40,451 nucleotides of DNA from JAFKKS01 sp039808325 (GTDB taxonomy: Bacteria; Pseudomonadota; Alphaproteobacteria; Rhizobiales; Xanthobacteraceae), in contig JBDHSU010000018.1 of assembly GCA_039808325.1 (NCBI GenBank), positions 1-40,451 of the forward strand, read 5' to 3'. Numbering within the stretch: position 1 is the stretch's first letter; the number at the start of each line of letters is the position of its first letter. A program made the translations under genes and the position numbers. Of this stretch, positions 24,369 through 33,125 are shown piece after piece. The notes beneath the pieces are model-generated. The model was not told the DNA's origin. It made no database searches and saw nothing but the letters and a program-made list of their open reading frames with translations.

Positions 24369-24602
24369 GTGCTGAATCGTTATGAACGTCCTTCCCCCAT
24401 GGCCGGGGAGGCGGAGGTCCGGTTTCTCGACGGCGATTTCCGCGTGATCAGGCCGGGCGCGTTTGTACGGTGCGCGGTGACCAATGTTCCGATTCCGCTG
24501 GAAGAATTGAAATATTGGAGCGTCGATCTGCAGGAAGCCTACGCAACCCCGGAGGCGGTGAAGCGCCGCTTCTTCGAAGCGGCTTCCGACAAAACCGTTT
24601 AA
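24369..24602 (+). CDS. DUF2093 domain protein
   Basis: A 77-residue alphaproteobacterial small protein. The DUF2093 motif is visible from the start: LNRYERPSPMAGEAEVRFLD, then DFRVIRPGAFVRCAVTN and IPLEELKYWSVDLQEAYATP. GTG at 24369 has GAGGAG at 6-7 nt and begins at the family start. ATG at 24320 would add 16 residues without a ribosome site. Function is unknown. The family often lies beside lpxK, as here, where the two stop codons face each other 4 bp apart. Confidence 0.85.
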   Translation: MLNRYERPSPMAGEAEVRFLDGDFRVIRPGAFVRCAVTNVPIPLEELKYWSVDLQEAYATPEAVKRRFFEAASDKTV

Positions 24603-24606
24603 TCCT

Positions 24607-25620
24607 TCACGGTGCGGAGCGCGCCGCGATGCGTTCCGTCACATAGCGCGCGACATCGTCCGGCGCTGCGAATGCGAGCGTGACCGGGAGTGTCCGCGCG
24701 TGGCGCGCCAATTCGCCGACAGGCCCGTGCGTCGTCAGCCGGGCGGCATCCTTTTCCGTCGTCAGCAAGGTGAGCGTTTCGCGCGCGGCATCGTCCAGCA
24801 GGCGCCGGGCTTCGTCCGCCGTGTAGCGATGGTGGTCCGGGAAGCTGCGTCGCACCGGAGCCTCGATGCCGACGGCGGCGAGCGTGCGGAAGAATTTTTC
24901 CGGGTCGCCGATGCCGGCGAAGGCGAGAAAGCGTTTCCCCGCGAGCTGGGCGACGGCCGTCTCGTCCGGACGCAAGGCCGCGCGGAAGACCGATAGCCCC
25001 GCCGCTTCGGCTTGCGTCGCGACGGCGTCGCTCCGCGCGGTCCGGTCGCCGACCACGAGCAGCGCCTGCGCGGCGGCGAGTTGCGAGGGAAGCGGCGCGC
25101 GCAGGGGGCCAGCCGGCACGACTTTGCCGTTGCCGACGCCGCGCGTGCCGTCGACGACGAGAAACGACAAGTCCTTGAGGAGCGACGGATTCTGGAATCC
25201 GTCGTCCATGACGATGACCGTCGCGCCTTGGCCGTGGGCTTCGCGCGCGCCGGCGGCGCGGTCGTGCGAAACGACGGTGGGAAAACGCCGGGCGAGCAGC
25301 AGCGCCTCGTCACCGACGTCGCCCGCGTCGTGGACGGTTGCGTCGACGCGGACCGGGCCGGCGAGCCGCCCGCCGTAGCCGCGCGTCAGGATGGCGGGGC
25401 GATGCCCATGCCGCGTGAGCATGTCCGCTATCGCAAGCGCGGTCGGCGTCTTGCCGGCGCCGCCGACGGTGGGATTGCCGATGCAGATCACGGGAACCTG
25501 CGCCCGCTCGCCGGGTCGCGTCATCCGACGTTGCGCGACACTGCCGTAAGCCCACGATAGCGGCGCCAGCAGCGCGGCTTCGATTCCCACCTTCCGCCAC
25601 CAGAAAGACGGCGCCTGCAT
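24607..25620 (-). CDS. lpxK: Tetraacyldisaccharide 4'-kinase LpxK
   Basis: A 337-residue inner-membrane-associated kinase that phosphorylates the 4' position of the lipid A precursor disaccharide. The N-terminal helix (MQAPSFWWRKVGIEAALLAP) anchors it. The P-loop is GNPTVGGAGKTPTALAIA (residues 48-65). Then come ILTRGYGG, VGDEALLLARRFPTVVSHDRAAGA, IVMDDGFQNPSL and the late segment FPDHHRYTADEA. Its start is 4 bp after the waaA stop, so the two are cotranscribed. It is the last gene of the lipid A/Kdo operon. Confidence 0.96.
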   Translation of the reverse strand: MQAPSFWWRKVGIEAALLAPLSWAYGSVAQRRMTRPGERAQVPVICIGNPTVGGAGKTPTALAIADMLTRHGHRPAILTRGYGGRLAGPVRVDATVHDAGDVGDEALLLARRFPTVVSHDRAAGAREAHGQGATVIVMDDGFQNPSLLKDLSFLVVDGTRGVGNGKVVPAGPLRAPLPSQLAAAQALLVVGDRTARSDAVATQAEAAGLSVFRAALRPDETAVAQLAGKRFLAFAGIGDPEKFFRTLAAVGIEAPVRRSFPDHHRYTADEARRLLDDAARETLTLLTTEKDAARLTTHGPVGELARHARTLPVTLAFAAPDDVARYVTERIAARSAP

Positions 25621-25624
25621 GCGT

Positions 25625-26917
25625 CTACCGATGTTCGAGACGAAGCTGCATCAGATACGGCTCGAGCGCGGCGAGGGTTCGATTGCGCGCGCCGCCCAAC
25701 TCCTCGACCGTGCGCCGCGCCGCGTCGGCGACCGCCTCGCGCGAGACGGAATCCTTCAGCCATGCGCCGAGCCGCAACGCCAGCTTGCCGCCGTCTTCCA
25801 CTTCCGTCGCGCCGGACGCGCGATCGAGCTCGCCGTAAATCTCGGCGAAATTCCACACATGCGGGCCGTGAACGATGGCGCTGCCGAGCTTCGCCGCCTC
25901 GATCGGATTCTGCCCGCCGTGACGGACGAGCGATCCGCCCATGAATACGATCGGCGCCAAGCGATAGAAGAGCCCGAGTTCGCCGATCGTGTCGGCGACG
26001 TAGATATCGGTATGTTCGGCGGGCAGCTCCGCCTGCGAGCGCGAGGCTGAATGCAGCCCCGCCACGTAAGCGATCTCGGCGATGCCCGGGCCGCGCTCCG
26101 GATGCCGTGGCGCGATCACTGTCAGCAAGCCCGGGAAACTCTGCCGCAGCCGCCGATGGGCGTCGATGATGACCTTCTCCTCGCCCGGATGCGTCGAGGC
26201 GGCGGCGATCATCGGCCGTCCTGCGACGACGTTCTCGAGCATGGCGAGCGCGTTCGGATCGGCCGGCGGCGCCGGAACGTCGAGCTTGAGGTTGCCTGTC
26301 GTCGCGATGCGCGGCGCGCCGAGCAGGCTGTAGCGCTCGGCGTCGGCGAGCGACTGCGCGAGACAGAGGTCGAAGTGGCTCAGCAGCGCCTTGATCGTCC
26401 CCGGCATCCGCTGCCAGCGCAGGAAAGAGCGTTCCGAGACGCGCCCGTTGACGAGGATGAGCGGGATGTTTCGTGCAGAGCTCGCGGCGATGAGATTCGG
26501 CCAGAGATCGGATTCCGCGAACAGTGCCAGATTGGGACGCCAGTAGTCGAGGAAACGCGTGACGAAGCGCGGCGCGTCGAAGGGAACGAATTGATGGATC
26601 GTTCCGGGCGGCAGGCGATATTCGGCAAGGCGCGCCGACGTCACCGTGCCGGAGGTGACCAGGACGTTGAGGCCGCGGGCGTGGATTTGCTCGACCAGCG
26701 GCACGATCGCCAGCATCTCGCCGACGCTCGCGCCGTGGATCCAGACCAGAGGGCCGCGCGGGCGTGGCAGGTCGGTCTCGCCGCGGCGCTCGGCGACGCG
26801 ATCCGCCGCTTCCTTTCCTCGCCGCAGGCGCGTCGAGATCAGAAGCGGGACGAACGGCATCGCGGCGCGCGTGAAGCGCCGATAGGTCCGCAGGGCGAAT
26901 GTCGGCCGCTCAGGCAC
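25625..26917 (-). CDS. waaA: 3-deoxy-D-manno-octulosonic acid transferase WaaA
   Basis: A 430-residue GT-B glycosyltransferase that adds Kdo to lipid A at the inner membrane. Family elements are the N-terminal membrane-proximal helix, PLVWIHGASVGEMLAIVPLV with the catalytic glutamate, PRFVTRFLDYWRPNLALFAESDLWPN, NGRVSERSF, AAASTHPGEEKVII and FMGGSLVRHGGQNPIEAAKLG. The GTG at 26917 overlaps the end of the upstream acyltransferase gene by 8 bp, so translation is coupled. Upstream in-frame sequence lies wholly within that gene. lpxK follows 4 bp downstream. Confidence 0.95.
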   Translation of the reverse strand: MPERPTFALRTYRRFTRAAMPFVPLLISTRLRRGKEAADRVAERRGETDLPRPRGPLVWIHGASVGEMLAIVPLVEQIHARGLNVLVTSGTVTSARLAEYRLPPGTIHQFVPFDAPRFVTRFLDYWRPNLALFAESDLWPNLIAASSARNIPLILVNGRVSERSFLRWQRMPGTIKALLSHFDLCLAQSLADAERYSLLGAPRIATTGNLKLDVPAPPADPNALAMLENVVAGRPMIAAASTHPGEEKVIIDAHRRLRQSFPGLLTVIAPRHPERGPGIAEIAYVAGLHSASRSQAELPAEHTDIYVADTIGELGLFYRLAPIVFMGGSLVRHGGQNPIEAAKLGSAIVHGPHVWNFAEIYGELDRASGATEVEDGGKLALRLGAWLKDSVSREAVADAARRTVEELGGARNRTLAALEPYLMQLRLEHR

Positions 26918-27620
26918 TCGCCGCGTCTCCCTTTTTGGCGTCGGCCAAGGCGTAGGCCCGAACCGTCGCCGCGTTGAGCGATGCCTCGACCGCCTGGCGG
27001 TAGAGCTCCAGCGCCGCGTCGTCGGCATCTTGTGGAACGCGAATCGGTTCGCCAAGCACGATCGCGCCGCGGCTGAAGGGAAGATTCACAACCGAACGGT
27101 CCCAATTGTCGAGAGTGTAGCGCCGGCTGGTCGCGATCCCCACGGGATAAATCGCGCGACCGGAGCTGCGCGCCAGGAGCACGATGCCGCGTCCGGCGAC
27201 GCGCGCCACCTTCGGCACGTCGGCGGTCGTGACCACGTTCCACCCGTCCGCCAGCGCGTCGCGCATCGCGACGAAGGCGCGTACGCCGCCCTTGCGGTCG
27301 AAGCGGCCGTCATGATCGCCCGACCCGCGAATCGTGCCCATGCCGAGATGCTCGGCGGCGATGGCATTGAGCGTGCCGTCGCGATGCGAGGAGATCAGCG
27401 CCTTCGCGCGATAGTCCGGGCGCCGCATGAACGGCCCCATGAAATGCTGTCCGTGCCACAGGGTGATGATCACCGGCAGGTCGGGCGCGAGACGTTCGTG
27501 CAAGTCGGCTGGCTCGAGCACGAAACGGCTCGTCTTCCACACGGCGCGTAGATACAGCGCCATGCCGAAGCCGACCGCTTCCTGAAACCAGCCGGCATCC
27601 CGGAGTCGTTTGAGCGCCAT
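26910..27620 (-). CDS. DUF374 lysophospholipid acyltransferase family protein
   Basis: A 236-residue protein of the DUF374 branch of the acyltransferase superfamily. The catalytic His region is IITLWHGQHF, followed by RAKALISSHRDG, GMGTIRGSGDHDGRFDRKGG, VVTTADVPKVARVAGRGI and AIYPVGIATSRR. It probably acylates a lipid A or phospholipid intermediate at the inner membrane; that is inferred from family and from its place directly before waaA. An in-frame TGA two codons upstream fixes the ATG at 27620 as the first usable start. In some relatives I recall a DUF4170 gene just upstream, but none is seen in the 160-bp gap here. Confidence 0.85.
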   Translation of the reverse strand: MALKRLRDAGWFQEAVGFGMALYLRAVWKTSRFVLEPADLHERLAPDLPVIITLWHGQHFMGPFMRRPDYRAKALISSHRDGTLNAIAAEHLGMGTIRGSGDHDGRFDRKGGVRAFVAMRDALADGWNVVTTADVPKVARVAGRGIVLLARSSGRAIYPVGIATSRRYTLDNWDRSVVNLPFSRGAIVLGEPIRVPQDADDAALELYRQAVEASLNAATVRAYALADAKKGDAASA

Positions 27621-27780
27621 GAATCACGGGTCCGAAGGTCTCTGTGAGCTGTTCTGCGGCGAAGCATCGGAGTGCTGCTTTGCGGACGCGGATGACATCG
27701 TGTCTCGTTTAGTTGCGAATGGTGGGGTCGCGGCGAAAGCCGTCACAGTGAATCACTGACAGCGAGTCCCCGGCAAGGGA

Positions 27781-28584
27781 TCACTGCAGGTTGATGCGCC
27801 GGTCTTGCACAAGCTGCATGAGCATGGCGTGACGGGCGTTTGACGCCGCCACGAGCGCACCGTGCATCGGATTGGGGCGATTGTAGGTCGGCGCGGCGCC
27901 GTCGAAAGCGGTCAGGCGGCCGCCGGATTCGTGGACGATGAGATCGGCGGCGGCGAGGTCCCAGTCATGGCTGTTGGGTCCGGCAATTCCGACATCGATC
28001 GTGCCTTGGGCGACGCGCGCGATCCGTAGAGCCAGCGAATGCACTTTGGGCAGCGGCGTGATGCCGAACGCGGCCAGCGCGTCGAGCCGGGGCTTTGGCC
28101 CGGCCGTGCGAGCGCCCTCGAGACTTTCGCCTTTTGCCCGCAGCCGCCTGCCGTTGAGCGTCGCCCCGCCTCCGGCGGTCGCCAGAAAGAGATTGTCCTC
28201 CGCCGGCGCGAACAGCGCCGCCGCCCTCGGCCGGCCGGCCTCGACCAACGCGACGGAAACGGCCCAGTCGGTCTTTCCCGCGATGAAGGCGCGCGTGCCG
28301 TCGATCGGATCGACGATCCACACGGCGGAGTGTTCCAGGCGCACGGGCTCGTCGACGCTTTCCTCCGAAAGCCAGCCGACGGCGGGCGCGAGTTTGGAGA
28401 GCCGCGCTCGCAGCATCTCGTCGACGGCGATGTCGACCTCGCTGACCGGCGAGTCGGCGCCCTTGGTCCACGTCTTGAATGTCGAACGAAACTTCTGCAG
28501 TGCCAGGACGCCCGCTTCGCGCGCGGCGGCTTCGAGGGCGGCCGTGATGGCCGCGGCGTCGATCGCGCAATCAGTTGCCCGCAA
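27781..28584 (-). CDS. Inositol-monophosphatase-family enzyme, probably CysQ-type
   Basis: A 267-residue metal-dependent phosphatase. The family motifs are DSPVSEVDIAVDEML, the metal-binding LSEESVD, VWIVDPIDGTRAFIAGK and the C-terminal GPNSHDWDLAAADLIVHESGG. In this operon position relatives are usually called 3'(2'),5'-bisphosphate nucleotidase (CysQ), which removes adenosine bisphosphate, but inositol or sugar phosphates are possible substrates. The start overlaps the end of pmbA by 14 bp, so the two are coupled. A 160-bp gap then separates it from the DUF374 gene. Confidence 0.85.
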   Translation of the reverse strand: MRATDCAIDAAAITAALEAAAREAGVLALQKFRSTFKTWTKGADSPVSEVDIAVDEMLRARLSKLAPAVGWLSEESVDEPVRLEHSAVWIVDPIDGTRAFIAGKTDWAVSVALVEAGRPRAAALFAPAEDNLFLATAGGGATLNGRRLRAKGESLEGARTAGPKPRLDALAAFGITPLPKVHSLALRIARVAQGTIDVGIAGPNSHDWDLAAADLIVHESGGRLTAFDGAAPTYNRPNPMHGALVAASNARHAMLMQLVQDRRINLQ

Positions 28585-29932
28585 TGGTCAGTCCTTCCAC
28601 GCGCACCGTCGGGGCGTTGGTGCCATAGCGGAATTGCAGATCGTCGGCCGGCTCGAGGCTACGGAAGATGTCGTTGAGATGCCCGGCGATGGTCACCTCG
28701 CTCACCGGATAGGTGATCGCGCCGTTCTCGATCCAGAAGCCGGCGACGCCGCGGCTGTAGTCGCCGGTGACGATGTTGACGCCCATGCCGATCAGGTCGG
28801 TGACGTAGAGGCCCTGCGCGATCTCGCCAATCAATTGGTCGCGCGTCTTGCTGCCGGGAGAGAGATGCAGATTGCTGGCGCCCGGCGACGGCGCGGACGA
28901 GACGCCGCGCTGCGCGTGTCCGGTGGTTTGCAGGTTGAGTTCGCGCGCGGTCGCACAGTCGAGAATCCACGATTGCAGCACGCCGTCCTCGACCAGCGCG
29001 AGGCGCTTGCCGGCGACGCCCTCACCGTCGAACGGGCGCGAGCGTAGCCCGCGCGGGCGCAGCGGGTCGTCGATGATGCTGACGCCCGGCGCGAAGATGC
29101 GCTCGCCGCGCTTGTCCTGCAGGAAGCTCGTGCGCCGCGCGATCGAGGCCCCGTTGGCCGCGCTGGCGAGATGCCCGACGAGCGAGCCGGCAAGGCGTGA
29201 ATCGAACACGACCGGGATGCGGTGGGTCTTCACCTTGCGCGGGTTGAGCCGCGCCACCGCGCGCTCGCCGGCGGTGCGCCCGATGCTCTGCGGGTCGCGC
29301 AGATCGCTCGCGTGCGGCGCCGAAGCGTAATCGTAGTCGCGCTCCATGCCGGTGCCCTCGCCGGCGATCGCCATCATGCTGAGCGAATGGCTGGAGCCGA
29401 GATAGGCGCCGTGAAAACCGTGGCTCGTCACCAGAACCATGCCGCCGATGCCGGCGCTGGCGGAGGCGCCGCCGGATTTCGACACTCCGGAGATGGCGAG
29501 GCCGGCTTGCTCGGCCTCACGCGCCCGCGCCTCGAGTTGTGCCACCGCGGGCATGTCGGGATCGAGCAGGTCGAGGTCGGCGATCTGCTTGGCCAGAAGG
29601 CTTGCGTCCGCGAGCCCGGCGAATTCGTTCTCCGGTGCGACGCGCGCCATCGCGACCGCCCGTTCCGCCAGCGCCGGGATGGCCTCCGGCGAGAGGTCGT
29701 TCGTCGAGATTACGGCCTGGCGCTGTCCGACCAGAACGCGCAGACCGAGGTCGTCGCTCTCGGAGTTTTCGGTTTCCTCGACCACGCCGTCGCGAACCTC
29801 GACGGAGAGCGCGCTCGCGCGCACCGCCACGGCGTCGGCGGCGTCCGCGCCGGCGCGCCGCGCCGCGTCGACGAGACGCTCCGCGAGCGCCGTCAGTTTC
29901 GATTGATCGAGAAGGGAAATCGTGGTCGTCAC
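28571..29932 (-). CDS. pmbA: TldD/PmbA family protein PmbA
   Basis: A 453-residue PmbA (TldE) homologue. With TldD it forms a heterodimeric protease that trims small peptides and peptide antibiotics. Family segments are VRASALSVEVRDGVVEETENSE with DDLGLRVLVGQRQAVISTND, then VTSHGFHGAYLGSS, IPVVFDSRLAGSLVGHLASA and the C-terminal GMGVNIVTGDYSRGVAGFWIENG. As is usual for the PmbA half, no HExxxH zinc motif is visible. TldD is not in this window. It is the first gene of the pmbA-phosphatase-acyltransferase-waaA-lpxK series and is divergent from the DUF6101 gene. Confidence 0.93.
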   Translation of the reverse strand: MTTTISLLDQSKLTALAERLVDAARRAGADAADAVAVRASALSVEVRDGVVEETENSESDDLGLRVLVGQRQAVISTNDLSPEAIPALAERAVAMARVAPENEFAGLADASLLAKQIADLDLLDPDMPAVAQLEARAREAEQAGLAISGVSKSGGASASAGIGGMVLVTSHGFHGAYLGSSHSLSMMAIAGEGTGMERDYDYASAPHASDLRDPQSIGRTAGERAVARLNPRKVKTHRIPVVFDSRLAGSLVGHLASAANGASIARRTSFLQDKRGERIFAPGVSIIDDPLRPRGLRSRPFDGEGVAGKRLALVEDGVLQSWILDCATARELNLQTTGHAQRGVSSAPSPGASNLHLSPGSKTRDQLIGEIAQGLYVTDLIGMGVNIVTGDYSRGVAGFWIENGAITYPVSEVTIAGHLNDIFRSLEPADDLQFRYGTNAPTVRVEGLTIAGN

Positions 29933-30157
29933 GTCCTTCGTTTAGGCTGTGCCTGTTCCTCTGACAAGGCCGGGGCCACGCACCCCCATACCCCTAATGC
30001 AACGAAAAATTACGCAAGTCCCGAAAGCTCTCGTCAATCATGCGAGACGAGGAAGCCGCTGATACAAGCGGTTAACCGAAGAAATTAAGCCGATCCGAAA
30101 GGCTCTCTGGCATGCTCCTCCCATAACCCGGCGAAAAGTCTGGGCAGGGAGTTTAAA

Positions 30158-30733
30158 TTGAGGCGTCAAACGATACTCGGCGGGGAAGCCCCCGCTGGGT
30201 CGGGCTGCCACGCGCGGCTCGATCCGCTCGCGCTGCCCGTCCGCTTCACGGCGCAAGACGCCGTCGCGGACGGGCAAGTGCGCCAGGTCGAACTCGATCA
30301 TGCCAGGATGCGCGTGCGCCGTTCGGTGCGCGGCATGACCATCAGCGTCAACGTTCCGGTCGCCAATTTTCTCGGTGTGGCAGTGCGTCGCCTCGGCGAG
30401 GGATGCGGCGAAGCCGTGTCCATCTGTCTGGAGCATCGCGATCCGGCGCTCTCGACGACGGTTTTCGAGGCGCCAGAGAATTGCGACATTGAGGCTGAAT
30501 GGCAGCTATGGGCGCGCGTGCTCGGCCTGCCGCTCCTGGTCGACGAAGGCGGCGCGCTGCGCGAGCCGTTCCCGCGCATGGGCGGCGTGCGCGTCGGCGC
30601 TGTCGGTCAGCGCCGGCGGCGGCGTAATGCCATCAAGCGGCGGCGCTCCACCATGGTGCTGCGCCGGCGGGCGTGCCCGCGGCAGGAAATGCCGGTGATC
30701 CGCGGCGAGCGCGAGATCATCGCGCGGAACTGA
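30158..30733 (+). CDS. DUF6101 family protein
   Basis: A 191-residue protein of a family known to me from Bradyrhizobium-like bacteria as DUF6101; function unknown. Typical stretches are LDPLALPVRF, GQVRQVELDHARMRVRRSVRG, VNVPVANFLGVAVRRL, AEWQLWARVLGLPLLV and a basic tail QRRRRRNAIKRRR that ends in VIRGEREIIARN. The start appears to be TTG at 30158, with GGGAG at 6-nt spacing. Its stop codon directly abuts the stop of convergent ubiA, with no base between them, so the 3' ends are shared. Confidence 0.75.
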   Translation: MRRQTILGGEAPAGSGCHARLDPLALPVRFTAQDAVADGQVRQVELDHARMRVRRSVRGMTISVNVPVANFLGVAVRRLGEGCGEAVSICLEHRDPALSTTVFEAPENCDIEAEWQLWARVLGLPLLVDEGGALREPFPRMGGVRVGAVGQRRRRRNAIKRRRSTMVLRRRACPRQEMPVIRGEREIIARN

Positions 30734-31672
30734 CTATGCGAGCCAGGCCCGCGCCGCCGCGTCGCAAACGAGCGCGGCAAAGAGGATCAGCCCGGCGTCG
30801 CGGTTCGACTTGAAGACGGCGAGACACTGCGCCGGGTCGTCGATGTCGAGCCGCGCGATCTGCCAGGCGAGATGCGCGGCGAAAAGGGCGAGCCCGACAT
30901 ACGCGATGATGCCGGCATTCGCCGTCGCGAAAGCGGCGGCGAACAAAACGACGGCCGCGGCATAGAAGGCCGCGAGCATCGGCTTGGTGCGTTCGGCGAA
31001 CAGCCGCGCCGTCGATTTGACGCCGACCAGGGCATCGTCCTCGCGGTCCTGATGGGCGTAGATCGTATCGTATCCGATCACCCACATGATCGAGCCGGCG
31101 TAGAGCAGCAGCGCCGGCGTATCGAGGCTGCCGAAGGCGGCGGCCCAGCCCATCAATGCGCCCCAGGAGAAGGTGAGGCCGAGCGTGATCTGCGGCCACC
31201 AGGTGATCCGCTTCATGAACGGGTAGATCGCGATCAAGGCGAGCGAAGAGACGCCGACGCCGATGGCGAAGCGGTTGAAGGTCAGGAGGACGGCGAAGCC
31301 GGCCAGCGCCTGCAGCACGAGGAAGACGGCGGCGGCCTTCGGCGTGACCTGCCCGGACGGGATCGGCCGCGAGCGCGTGCGCTCGACGAGCCCGTCGAGA
31401 TTACGGTCGACGAGATCGTTCCAGGTGCATCCGGCCCCGCGCATCGCTATGGCGCCGACCGCAAAGAGGACGACGTGCCAGAGGTTGGGCAGCGCCGAAT
31501 GGCCATAGACAGCGGCGAGCGCCGCCGACCACCAGCAGGGGATGAGAAGGAGCCAGGCTCCGATCGGCCGGTCGGCGCGGGCGAGACGCAGATACGGCCG
31601 CGACGGCGCCGGCGCCAGATGGTCGACCCAATTGCCGGTCGAATCCGCGACCTGGCCGGCCGTCGTGCTCAT
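30734..31672 (-). CDS. ubiA: 4-hydroxybenzoate polyprenyltransferase UbiA
   Basis: A 312-residue multi-span inner-membrane enzyme that prenylates 4-hydroxybenzoate in ubiquinone synthesis. Both aspartate-rich Mg-diphosphate motifs are present: NDLVDRNLD in the first half and YDTIYAHQDREDD in the second. RPIPSGQVTPKAA, YPFMKRITWWPQ and LGLTFSWGALMGW are also family marks. The ATG overlaps the stop of the upstream exported-protein gene (ATGA), so translation is coupled. It is convergent with the DUF6101 gene, stop codon against stop codon. Confidence 0.96.
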   Translation of the reverse strand: MSTTAGQVADSTGNWVDHLAPAPSRPYLRLARADRPIGAWLLLIPCWWSAALAAVYGHSALPNLWHVVLFAVGAIAMRGAGCTWNDLVDRNLDGLVERTRSRPIPSGQVTPKAAAVFLVLQALAGFAVLLTFNRFAIGVGVSSLALIAIYPFMKRITWWPQITLGLTFSWGALMGWAAAFGSLDTPALLLYAGSIMWVIGYDTIYAHQDREDDALVGVKSTARLFAERTKPMLAAFYAAAVVLFAAAFATANAGIIAYVGLALFAAHLAWQIARLDIDDPAQCLAVFKSNRDAGLILFAALVCDAAARAWLA

Positions 31673-32154
31673 TGCTGCAGCGAATTGCCGCTCAGCGTGC
31701 CGAAGATGCCACTGGGTTTGGAGTTGCTGGGAGCGGCGACGGGGCGGTTGGTGCCAAGCGCGTCGGCAAGTCCCGGGCCCGCGGGCAGCGCGCGCGGCGC
31801 CGCGGCGACCTTACAGGCCTGCCCACGCAGCTTGAGGCTGTGGACGTGGCTTTGCTTGACCTGATTAAGAGCGTCCGGAGGGAAGCCGCACCACGAGGCA
31901 TTGTCCTCGAGATACTTGATGAATTTCGCCTCGGCCGCTGTGAATGTCTTGAGGCGGCTACAGATTTCTTCCGGACCCTTCTTCGCGTCGATCGCCGCCT
32001 TGACGGCCTTGCCGGTCGTCTCGACCGGCGCGCGGGCGGCGTTGACCTCGTTCATGCACGGGACTTGGGCATGGGCGGGAAGGACGGTCCAAGTGGCTGA
32101 CGCGAGCGCGAGCGCGGCGGCAACCGGGACGTGAGACATAAGGAGACGCGGCAT
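31669..32154 (-). CDS. Small exported protein coupled to ubiA
   Basis: A 161-residue protein with a signal peptide (MPRLLMSHVPVAAALALASA, cleavage near AHAQ-VPC). The mature part is helical with three cysteines: PCMNEVNAARAPVETTGKAV, EEICSRLKTFTAAEAKFIKY, LEDNASWCGFPPDALNQV and RGQACKVAA. A low-complexity Pro/Ala/Ser tail follows. I recognise it as a type of conserved Hyphomicrobiales hypothetical, without function. Its TGA overlaps the ubiA start. Neither ATG (32154 or 32139) has a good ribosome site; I chose the first one that starts the hydrophobic leader. Confidence 0.7.
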   Translation of the reverse strand: MPRLLMSHVPVAAALALASATWTVLPAHAQVPCMNEVNAARAPVETTGKAVKAAIDAKKGPEEICSRLKTFTAAEAKFIKYLEDNASWCGFPPDALNQVKQSHVHSLKLRGQACKVAAAPRALPAGPGLADALGTNRPVAAPSNSKPSGIFGTLSGNSLQQ

Positions 32155-32353
32155 GGAGGTTAAAAATCTCCCGCTGGGAACGATCATGCGATGCAGCTTC
32201 TCTATACAACACCTGGGGAATTCGGCGACAACGCGGCAAAGGCGCGCGCGCGTGCGGCCAACTTTTACCGAAATCGGTTCGCCCTTGTTCAGGATCATGC
32301 ACACGCGATGGTTTCCGAAATGCTGACACGGCGCGCTTTCGTCCGGGGGCGCC

Positions 32354-33109
32354 ATGCCCGCCTATGATTTTACCGGTATCCGTCTCTTCGTCGAGGCGGC
32401 GTTGGCGGCCGGCGCGACGGTCCCGCTCGGGAAGGCGCAAAGTCATTACCTTCTGCAGGTGATGCGCCTGCAATCTGGGGCCGAGGTGCTCGTTTTCAAC
32501 GGGCGGGACGGGGAGTGGCGCGCGCGGCTCGAACCGGCCGGGAAGAAGGCCGCGGGGCTGGCGGTGGCCGCGCAAACCCGTCCCCAGCCGCCGCCGAACG
32601 ACCTGCATTACCTGTTTGCGCCGCTGAAGCATGCCCGTCTCGACTACATGGTGGAAAAGGCGGTCGAAATGGGCGCGTCGCGGCTGCAGCCGGTTTTGAC
32701 CCGCCATACCCAGGTCGCTCGCGTCAATTTGGAGCGTATGCGCGCCAACGCGATCGAGGCGGCGGAGCAATGCGGCGTGCTCGCTGTGCCGGAAATCGGC
32801 GAGCCCACACCGCTGTCGGCGGCGTTGGCGGCATTCGCCCCGGACCGCCTGCTGATCTTCTGCGACGAACGGGCGGACGTCGCCGATCCCATGGCGGCGC
32901 TGGCGGCCGCCCGCGAGGCTAATCCAACGCCGCTTGCGGTGTTGATCGGGCCGGAGGGAGGCTTCTCGCCGGAAGAACGTGCCGCGCTGCTGCAATGGCC
33001 GCGGGTCGTCCGCCTGGCGCTCGGTCCGCGGATTTTACGGGCGGACACCGCGGCCGTCGCTGCTTTGGCGCTGGTGCAGGCGGTGCTTGGCGACTGGCGC
33101 CGCGAATAA
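32354..33109 (+). CDS. rsmE: 16S rRNA (uracil(1498)-N(3))-methyltransferase RsmE
   Basis: A 251-residue SPOUT-class methyltransferase that methylates U1498 of 16S rRNA. The N-terminal PUA-like part shows AQSHYLLQVMRLQSGAEVLV and FNGRDGEWRARL. Then follow KHARLDYMVEKAVEMGASRL, QPVLTRHTQV and the trefoil-knot S-adenosylmethionine site IGPEGGFSPEE, with LALGPRILRADTAAVAAL. Length is standard. It is divergent from the ubiA-linked gene across about 200 bp and convergent with the M48 protease gene, 16 bp apart. Confidence 0.95.
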   Translation: MPAYDFTGIRLFVEAALAAGATVPLGKAQSHYLLQVMRLQSGAEVLVFNGRDGEWRARLEPAGKKAAGLAVAAQTRPQPPPNDLHYLFAPLKHARLDYMVEKAVEMGASRLQPVLTRHTQVARVNLERMRANAIEAAEQCGVLAVPEIGEPTPLSAALAAFAPDRLLIFCDERADVADPMAALAAAREANPTPLAVLIGPEGGFSPEERAALLQWPRVVRLALGPRILRADTAAVAALALVQAVLGDWRRE

Positions 33110-33125
33110 AGACCGCCCGAACGTA

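Noticed and set aside
30072..30088. CtrA-like site TTAA..TTAA before the DUF6101 gene
   Set aside because: The spacing is 9 bases rather than the 7 of the known CtrA box.
30110..30130. Sigma54-like TGGCAT element upstream of the DUF6101 gene
   Set aside because: The required TTGC-type -12 element is absent at the correct spacing.
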